From Prorocentrum cordatum (Eukaryota > Sar > Dinophyceae > Prorocentrales > Prorocentraceae): a stretch of DNA of 22,500 nt. The stretch is taken from contig CAUYUJ010021704.1 of the NCBI GenBank assembly GCA_963575745.1, positions 235,378 through 257,877 of the forward strand. Direction: 5' to 3'. Under the pieces are notes generated by a model. The model saw nothing but the letters and a program-made list of their open reading frames with translations, searched no databases and was not told where the DNA came from. Each line of letters opens with the position of its first letter. Position 1 is the first letter of the stretch. The position numbers and the translations under genes are program-made. Of the stretch, positions 16,790 through 22,500 are shown one piece after another.

Positions 16790-17910
16790 TTCATCCTGTC
16801 GAGCCTGCCCTTCCCGCTCGGTCGCGTCGCCCCGCGTCGCCCCCGACCTGCGCCGCGCCCCGACGGCGAAGCCGACGCCCAAGACGCGGCGGCGCTTGCC
16901 GGCCTGCAACCTCTGGCCCGCCCGCTCGCAGACCTCGTCGGCCATCCCCTTGCCCGCGCGCGTGGACTTCGCCGCGACGGTGGACTTCGCGCCGTTGATC
17001 TCGCAGCCGATCGCGCTCAGGAGCACCGCCGAGTCAAGGGGCCCCGCGGCCGATCTCCTGAGCAACCACCGCCGCGCGCCGACGCAGACGATGGTGATTT
17101 CGTCGACGAAGGCGCGGAACTGGACGCAATGGTACTTGCGCCCAAAAACCTCCAGACCCCTGAACAACAGCACCTTCAGCCAGAAGGCGGCAAGCCCGCG
17201 GCCCGCCGAGATGCTGCGTGCGATGTTGGCCTGGTCCGAGATGGACTCGTCGATCTCGCATCCCCACTCGCCCGCGAATCCATTGATGCTGACGCGCAGC
17301 AGCACGAGGTTGGCGTCGCACTCGCAGCACTCGTCCCAGAAGTCCGGTGGCAAACGCGCTCGCATGCCTTCGCCATGCCGAGCCGATTGGGAATGAGCAC
17401 GCCGACCTTGCCGCCCCGCGCCCGATGCGCGGCCGGGCCCCAGACGGCTCGCTCCGCCGTCCGGCCGCAGGCGTTGCAGAAGCACGGCAGGTCGCGCTCG
17501 CCCTCAAGCCCCCGCATCTGCGCCCTCCGCGCCCTGGCCCAGACGCGCAAGAAGCCGCCCTGGAGCGCGATGGTCCGAACGCCCCCCTCCGTCTCGGCGA
17601 AGAAGATGATGGTCAACAGCAGCTGCGGCTGGCGGCAACCCGCTCCACGTAGACCGCGAGCCTCGCCAAGAACTCCAGCGCTTCGTCAGAAAGCATCGCG
17701 CACCGTCACGGGTGGAACACGTCGGGGCCGAGGGCGGCGCGGCGCTCGAAGCTCCTGCTGGCTTTCCTGGCGGCCGCGACTGAGGGCTCGCTCAGCTCGC
17801 GGCGCTTCGCGTCGCCCCATCCTTGCGGAGCCAAAAGCTCATCTGCGTTCCAGACCTGATTGGGCCATTCCTTGCAGAACTTGTCGGCCGCGTCCCAGGC
17901 GTCGGCGGCG
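16790..17910 (-). pseudogene. LINE reverse transcriptase with altered catalytic motifs
   Basis: Minus-strand pieces in order: AWDAADKFCKEWPNQVWNAD and KASRSFERRAALGPDVFHP; then MLSDEALEFLARLAVYVERV; QLLLTIIFFAETEGGVRTIA with FLRVWARARRAQ; GGKVGVLIPNRLGMAKACER at the motif A position (about 17406-17352), where the usual Asp is not seen; after a one-base shift near 17350, NLVLLRVSINGFAGEWGCEI, SISAGRGLAAFWLKVLLFRG and motif C as FRAFVDEITIVCVG (Val-Asp-Glu at 17107-17099 instead of Val-Asp-Asp); then IGCEINGAKSTVAAKS and LGVGFAVGARR. The family copies element RNA at the nicked target. With motif A damaged and D to E in motif C it should be inactive. Confidence 0.8.
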
Positions 17911-18044
17911 ACCCCGCCCTTCGCGGCCCCTTAGCCCACCCCTGCCGGGCCCCCGCTCCGCTTGCGCGCGAGGCCCGCGCCGTCCAGCGCGGCCCTATTC
18001 GCCCAGGCATCGGAGGGCCTGCGCCGCTGCTACTCGAGGTTTTG

Positions 18045-18230
18045 CGCGACCCCCCCGCCGACCCCCCCCCCCGTTCCCCGATCCGTCGTCGGCCCCCCCC
18101 CCCCGCCCCCCTTTCCCGATCCGTCGTCGGGTGCCCCTTTCCCCCCCCCCCCTTTCCCCGATCCCTCGCCGGGCCCCCCCCCCCGCCCCTTTTGGAAGCA
18201 CCCCCCCCCCCCCTCCCTTTCGCCACGCCG
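18045..18230. repeat. C-run tract with three copies of a 15-bp word
   Basis: Runs of 7-14 C separate CCGATCCGTCGTCGG at 18078 and 18116 and the variant CCGATCCCTCGCCGG at 18158, so units are 38-42 bp. The minus strand has G-runs able to form quadruplexes. Confidence 0.85.
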
Positions 18231-18278
18231 CCCCCTGACTCCGGAACCCGACCCCCGCCGCCCCTGCCCCTAGTCCCC

Positions 18279-18319
18279 ACCCTAAACCAAAACCCTAATC
18301 CTAACCACAACCACTAACC
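18279..18319. repeat. telomere-like CCCTAAA stretch, degenerate
   Basis: ACCCTAAACC and ACCCTAATCCTAACC followed by ACTAACCCC. These resemble the CCCTAAA/TTTAGGG telomere heptamer of plants and many protists, including dinoflagellates. It is only about 40 bases, imperfect, and sits exactly where the C tract changes into heptamer satellite. Confidence 0.5.
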
Positions 18320-18334
18320 CCAGCCCCAGAGAGT

Positions 18335-19755
18335 ATTCACTACTCATTACTCACTACCCACTACTGACTACTCGTTATTCGCTACTCACTTCCCACTACC
18401 CCCTTCTCACTACTCACGACTCACTACTCACTATCCACTACACGCCACCCACTACTCGCTACTCACTACTCACTACTCCCTACTCGCTACTCCCTCCTCC
18501 CTACTCACTACTCACTACTCATTCCTCATTACCCACTACCCACTATCCACTACTCACTACTCACTCCTCACTACTCACTACTCACTACTCGCTACTCACT
18601 ACTCACTGAACACTACTCACTACTCCCTACTCACTACTCACTAATCACTGCTCATTACCTGCTACCCACTATCCACTATCCACTACTCACTGATCACTAC
18701 TCATTGCCCGCAAATCACTACTCCCTACCCACTACTCGCTACTCGCTACTCGCTACTCCCTACCTAATACTGACTACAAAGAACTCAGTACTCACTACTC
18801 GCTACCCCCATACTCGCTATCCAATATTCACTATTCACTCCCCGCCACGCACTGTTCACTACTCACTACTTACTACTCCCTACTCACTAGTCACAACATA
18901 TTCTCTGGTCACTAGTCACAACTCACTAGTCACTAGTCACTAGTCAGTACTCACTACCAACTACCCAATACTCACCAATCGCTACTCACTACCCACTATT
19001 CGCTACCCACTTCTTACTACTCACTGCTCACTATTCCCTACTCCCTACTCTCTACTCACTACTCACTACTCACCACTCGCTACTCCCTAGTCGTTACTCA
19101 CTAATCACTACCCACTACTCACTACTGACTACTCTCTACTTACTACTCACTACTCATTACGCCCTACTCGCTCCTCGCTACTCGCTACTCGCTACTCGCT
19201 ACTCCCCACTCGCTACTCACTACTCACTACCAACTGCCACTACCCACTACTCTCTATTCATCACTACTCACGACTCACTATTCACTACGCACTACGTACT
19301 ACTCAGTACTCACTACTCAGTACTCAGTACTCACTACTCGCTACTCACTACTCACTACTCACTACTCCCTACTCACTACTCACTACTCACTCCTCACTAC
19401 GCACTACGTACTACCCACTACTCACTACTCACTAATCACTACTCGCCACCCACTAAACACTACCCACTACTCACTACCAACTACTCAGTACTCCCTACTC
19501 CCTACTCAGTACTCACTACTCGCTACTCGCTACTCACTACCCACTACTCACTACTCGCCACTCACTACTCACTTATCAGTACACACTACTCACTATTCAC
19601 TACTCACTCTCACTACTCCCCACTCCCTACTCCCTACTCCCTACTCGCCACTCACTACCCACCACTCACTACCCAATTCTCACTACTCACTACGCACTCA
19701 CTCACTACTCACTACTCACCACTCCCTACTCCCAACTCCGCACTCCCTACACGAG
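18335..19755. repeat. CACTACT heptamer satellite, about 1.4 kb
   Basis: Some 200 units of CACTACT with variants (CGCTACT, CCCTACT, CAGTACT, CATTACT). A CACTAGT-rich sub-block lies at about 18884-18945. No coding sense. It lies inside the LINE between linker and RT. Confidence 0.97.
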
Positions 19756-19756
19756 A

Positions 19757-19838
19757 GGCCCCCCCCCCCCCCACACACACACACCACACACACACACGCA
19801 CCACACCACACACCACACACACACACACACACGCACAC

Positions 19839-19901
<63 letters not shown>

Positions 19902-19960
19902 ACACACACACACACAGACCACACACACACAACACAGAGACACACAACACACACACCGCC
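19757..19960. repeat. poly-C run followed by CA microsatellite
   Basis: About 14 C and then CA/ACAC repeats with a few CCACA and CGCA interruptions. The minus reading (Cys/Val) is an artefact. Confidence 0.97.
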
Positions 19961-19984
19961 AAGGGAGAGAGGGGGAGCGGGCCC

Positions 19985-20056
19985 TACCCCCCCCCCCCCC
20001 CATCCCCCCCTTCAAGGAAGGGAGGGGGGGGGTTCGGGACCCCCCCCCCCCCAGTG
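19985..20056. repeat. alternating C- and G-runs with a small hairpin
   Basis: C-runs of about 17, 7 and 15 and a G-run of about 9. CCCTTC-AAG-GAAGGG near 20008-20022 forms a hairpin between opposite runs. It marks the right border of the simple-sequence block. Confidence 0.85.
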
Positions 20057-20061
20057 CATTC

Positions 20062-20519
20062 GAAAGATCCACTGGCGCGCTTTCCTTGTTCGCCGCCTTG
20101 CGGCGGCCCCCCGCCCCGCCCAGAACGGCCATCTGCAGTCGGCGCAAGCTGTTGTTGGGCCAGAGCGCCTGCCTCACCCCAGGGGGGGCCTCGGCATCTG
20201 CCGCGCTGTTCTTCCCGAGCGGGCTGACCTCGATGAACTTCGGCTCGCCCCCGCGCCCCGCGCACATCTGCGCGCCCCGCGGATCGATGCGGAGCGCGCG
20301 GGCCAGTTCCTCCTCGGCGCCTTGCCCGAAGTCGCCGAAGCCTCGAGCTAGCGCGCCCTCGTTGACCTCTGCGTCGCGCAGGGCGGCGCGCGTCTCTGGC
20401 CAGCTCGCGCGGGCCCCCCTCCCAGGCCCGCTCGGCCGCTCGGCGGTGAAGCCCCTCGGGGCACAGTGGGCCGCGTTCGCGCTGTCGACGGGGCCGTTCG
20501 CGAGTTCGAGGCCCACGGG
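20062..20519 (-). pseudogene. LINE linker between endonuclease and RT
   Basis: The minus frame reads GLELANGPVDSANAAHCAPR, then GFGDFGQGAEEELARALRID and PRGAQMCAGRGGEPKFIEV. The Glu-rich helix followed by L-x-x-x-x-G-R-G ... matches the connecting region of these LINEs (E-x-E-L-x-x-A-x-x-I-D). It ends at DLSNALG, where the satellite block begins. The next LINE residues recognisable are at about 17910. Confidence 0.6.
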
Positions 20520-20808
20520 CGGCGCAGCAGCTCTGCACCTTCGGCGCGAGGACCTTCGGAAACGCCCAGCAATCGAGCCGGGCTCCGCCCACCAGTTCGC
20601 CGCAGGCCCCCTCCTTGGGGAAGACGAGCCCTGTCTCCAGCGCCGCGAGGACCCCCGACTACGCCAGCTCTGTCGGGCGCGCGTCGCAGTCGCCGCAGAC
20701 GAGGAATAGGCGCTCCAGCCCCCTCAGGTCGCGCGCGAGAATGTTGATGAGAAGCCTGTTCCTCGCGGCCATGCCCTCGCAATGGCGCCCGCAGACGCTG
20801 TCGGCGAC
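20520..20808 (-). pseudogene. LINE endonuclease domain, C-terminal half
   Basis: The minus frame reads AARNRLLINILARDLRGLER, LFLVCGDCDARPTELA, an in-frame TAG at 20659-20657, SGVLAALETGLVFPKEGACG and ARLDCWAFPKVLAPKVQS. This follows the AP-endonuclease-like family: N-x-x-L-L, G-D-F-N (here GDCD) with x-P-x-E-L, then a D-Y-F-V-V-like motif (here DCWAF). The changed GDFN and the lost histidine pair indicate an inactive enzyme. In the family it nicks the target site. Confidence 0.65.
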
Positions 20809-20827
20809 GCCCCCCCCCCCCCCCCCC
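20809..20827. repeat. poly-C run inside the endonuclease
   Basis: A run of about 19 C (G on minus) separates the two halves of the endonuclease. It replaces part of the middle of the domain and is the probable cause of one frame change. Confidence 0.85.
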
Positions 20828-20838
20828 GGCAGCCGTCA

Positions 20839-21166
20839 TCATCTCCAGCATCCGAGCTGCAGGCTGTCCTTGGCGAACGCGAACCTGGGGCCAGTGCGCT
20901 GGCGTCGCGCGAGCCCTCTCCATGGCTGCGCTGCCGCGCTGGGGCCCCCGCTGGCGCCTCCTTTCCCGGCGGGGACTACGGGGTCACTGGGCCCGCTCGG
21001 CCTGGCCCTCCGCGGCGGCGCAGGCCGCGCTGCCCGCCACGTGGGTCTCCTTCCCCAGGACGAGGTCGGCCTGGTGGGCGATCGAGCCCAGCGGGTGGTC
21101 CGGCGGGCTCGCCCACGTGGTGCCATTCGCCGCGATGGCCAGCGCGCGCGCGTGGGCCGCTGTCTC
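20839..21166 (-). pseudogene. LINE endonuclease domain, N-terminal half in two frames
   Basis: First frame: ALAIAANGTTWASPP, ADLVLGKETHVAGSAAC, ending in TGA at 20986-20984. The K-E-T-H stands where the family has Q-E-(T/H)-(H/K), with the catalytic Glu kept. Second frame, overlapping it: SDPVVPAGKGGASGGPSAAA and WRGLARRQR, matching the K-G-G-T-S-G-G-V loop of these endonucleases. The two frames meet near 20988, so a one- or two-base indel lies there. Confidence 0.6.
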
Positions 21167-22500
21167 TGCCCGCGCCCTTCGCAGCGCCCCTCCGCTGAGG
21201 CGGTCGACTGGCTGCCCCTGGCTCGGGGGCAGGGCCCTGAGGTGTTCGCCGAGCCGCCCCCCGCCCCCCTGCCCGACCGAATCGCCGCTCGTCGGGCGCT
21301 ATGCTCGCCTCGCCCGCCGACGGTCTCCTTCGCCTCGGCCCTGCGACCCGCGGCGAGCGGCGCGCGCCCCGAGGGGTCGGGGCTCTCTGCCGCCGGCAAT
21401 TTGGCCAAGCGGCCCAGGCATTGGGCAACGCCCGTTCGCCTGCCAGCGCAAACGAGACGCTCCGCTCCGCGGGTCTCCAGCGCGGCAGGTTGGATCGGCA
21501 GCGGCGCGATCAAGCCCCCGACGCACTGGCTCTCCTCGGCCGAGGCAACCCCGGTGTCCAGTGGCCCATCGCTATCGGTGGCGAGGAAGGGCTCACTGCG
21601 GCTGGCGTCGACGACGCGCAGCCGCGCCTGCCCCGCGCCCCCCGCTGCCAGCTGGCCGATCCTCTCCAGGCGCGCGATGAACTCCGCAGTCATCTCAACG
21701 ATCACGCCCACGACGGCGGCGGGCCTCTGCTTGAACAGCGGCGTCGCGCCCCGATCTGTCTTCACCAGTTCGGCGCGCAACTCGCACAAGCGGCCCAGGG
21801 GGGCGCCGCTGCCGGGCTCGGCCGCGCCTGGGCGGCGCCAAAAACGAGCGCCAGCCGAGGGGGCGAAGCCCTCGGCACCTGACCGCTGCTGCTGCTGCCC
21901 GAAGGGCACTGCCCCAGACTCGCCGCTGTCCAGCCCGATTCATTCGACGGGGTCGAGCGCGCAGTCCACGGCGGGACCGATGCCGATAAGAGCTGCCGCG
22001 CCTCGCGCCTCGACTACGGACACTCCGCAGGGGGCGACGGCGGGAGCGCCGGCGTCGTCGCCCGCGACGACGCCGTCGGAGGCGGTTATCTGCTTGCCCA
22101 GCGGCGCCTTGACCCGGGCCTTGACTCCCATCTCGTCACGCATCTCGCACTCGAGGTCCAAGGGGTCGGCGCTGCAGGGCCTGTCCGCGCCTGGGCGGCG
22201 CCGAACGCCCGCCGAGGTGATGGCGCCCTCTGCGCTTGACCGCTGCTGCATCTGCTTGGCCAGCGGCGCCATGACCCAGTCCAGGACCATCAGCTCGCAG
22301 CTCATCGCGCGTTCGCTGTCCAGGGAATCGGCCTTGCCAGGCTTGGCCTTACCTAGGTGGCGCCCAGGCCGAGCGCCAACCGAGGGGATGAAAACCTCCG
22401 CACCTGGCCGCCGCTTCAGCCCGAATTGCACGGTCCCCGACGCGTCGCCGTCCAGCTGGACGCAGTCGAAGAGGTCGAGCTCGCCGCCCCTGGTGGAGCC
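21167..22500 (-). pseudogene. LINE N-terminal region with three internal repeats, one in-frame stop
   Basis: A single minus frame is open from the window edge to about 21200 except for TGA at 21942-21940. It contains three related segments: RRPGAEVFIPSVGARPGR to APLAKQ (about 22431-22252), QRSSAEGAITSAGVRRRPGA to APLGKQ (22245-22090) and QRSGAEGFAPSAGARFWRRP to TPLFKQ (21909-21727). Each starts with a G-A-E block and ends in L-x-K-Q, with an acidic CEL/CEM helix between. They probably came from internal duplication. Position suggests an ORF1-like or N-terminal role such as RNA binding or oligomerisation, which is unproven. Confidence 0.5.

Larger units (their letters stand above)
13621..22500 (-). 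mobile_element. degraded non-LTR (LINE) retrotransposon split by about 2 kb of satellite
   Basis: Reading the minus strand from the right window edge gives: N-terminal repeats, AP-endonuclease-like domain, linker, [simple repeats 18045-20060], RT, CxxC..H motif, RNase H, Cys/His-rich C-terminus. Order and motif wording fit the LINE class with EN, RT and RNase H on one long protein that is abundant in dinoflagellates. The frame changes many times and in-frame stops occur (21940, about 20657, 16414), so it is dead. The 5' end lies outside the window and the 3' end merges with the GGA tract. Confidence 0.8.

Noticed and set aside
16766-18238. 490-codon plus-strand open frame
   Set aside because: It is the shadow of the minus-strand LINE reverse transcriptase, where conserved motifs are visible; the plus reading is Ala/Arg/Pro-biased without motifs.
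19712-19962. Minus-strand Cys/Val-rich frames
   Set aside because: Direct translation of the CA microsatellite.
1-22500. rRNA, tRNA, snRNA or dinoflagellate spliced-leader gene
   Set aside because: I looked for the spliced-leader word ending GGCTCAAG and for obvious tRNA and 5S features and found none by eye. A covariance-model search would be decisive.

Overview
The window looks like accessory, repeat-filled DNA from a dinoflagellate nuclear genome. The evidence is the style of its two retroelements, the GC-rich exons without bacterial gene spacing, and the abundance of microsatellites and heptamer satellite. I saw no spliced-leader, rRNA or tRNA gene, and the species cannot be named from the sequence alone.

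Region 1 (1-6312, plus strand) is most of a Ty1/copia-type LTR retrotransposon, cut at its 5' side by the window edge. The order is gag with coiled coil and zinc knuckle, aspartic protease, integrase, an unusual linker that resembles a cytosine methyltransferase fold, reverse transcriptase and RNase H. Reading follows frames 1, 0, 2, 0, 2, and there are in-frame stops at 289, 1285, 1750, 2210 and 4161, so this copy is broken. The protease Asp is Tyr, and the expected Pro-Cys of the linker domain reads Leu-Ser. The RT and RNase H catalytic residues remain. A 14-bp hairpin word (GCGGGTAGCCCCGC) and its variants occur in the linkers between domains and are clustered five-fold behind the last stop.

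Region 2 (6313-9360) holds a 58-bp duplication, polypyrimidine tracts, a 12-copy tandem array of 83-84 bp units (about 6905-7925) that stays open in several frames as 28-residue repeats, an ATGC-rich palindromic stretch, and C-rich tracts.

Region 3 (9368-12192, minus strand) probably contains scattered exons of a host gene: an SH3-like module (about 12192-12046), an acidic exon (about 11557-11463) and a basic C-terminal exon ending at 9368. Between them lie a strong hairpin (10265-10308), a GAT microsatellite, a purine tract and an inverted duplication (11687-11880). A long TCC tract (12350-12900) and a long GGA tract (13319-13620) follow as opposed arms.

Region 4 (about 13620-22500, minus strand) is one decayed non-LTR (LINE) retrotransposon. 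From its 5' side it reads: an N-terminal part with three internal repeats, an AP-endonuclease-like domain in two frames, a linker, reverse transcriptase, a post-RT CxxC..H motif, RNase H and a Cys/His-rich C-terminus. About 2 kb of simple sequence interrupts it between linker and RT (18045-20060): C-runs, a short telomere-like stretch, about 1.4 kb of CACTACT heptamer satellite and a CA microsatellite. The element's 3' end runs into the GGA/TCC tract.

Most of this window is therefore dead or dying transposon sequence and satellite. The features most worth following are the hairpin family inside the copia element, its methyltransferase-like linker, the 84-bp array and the satellite-split LINE.
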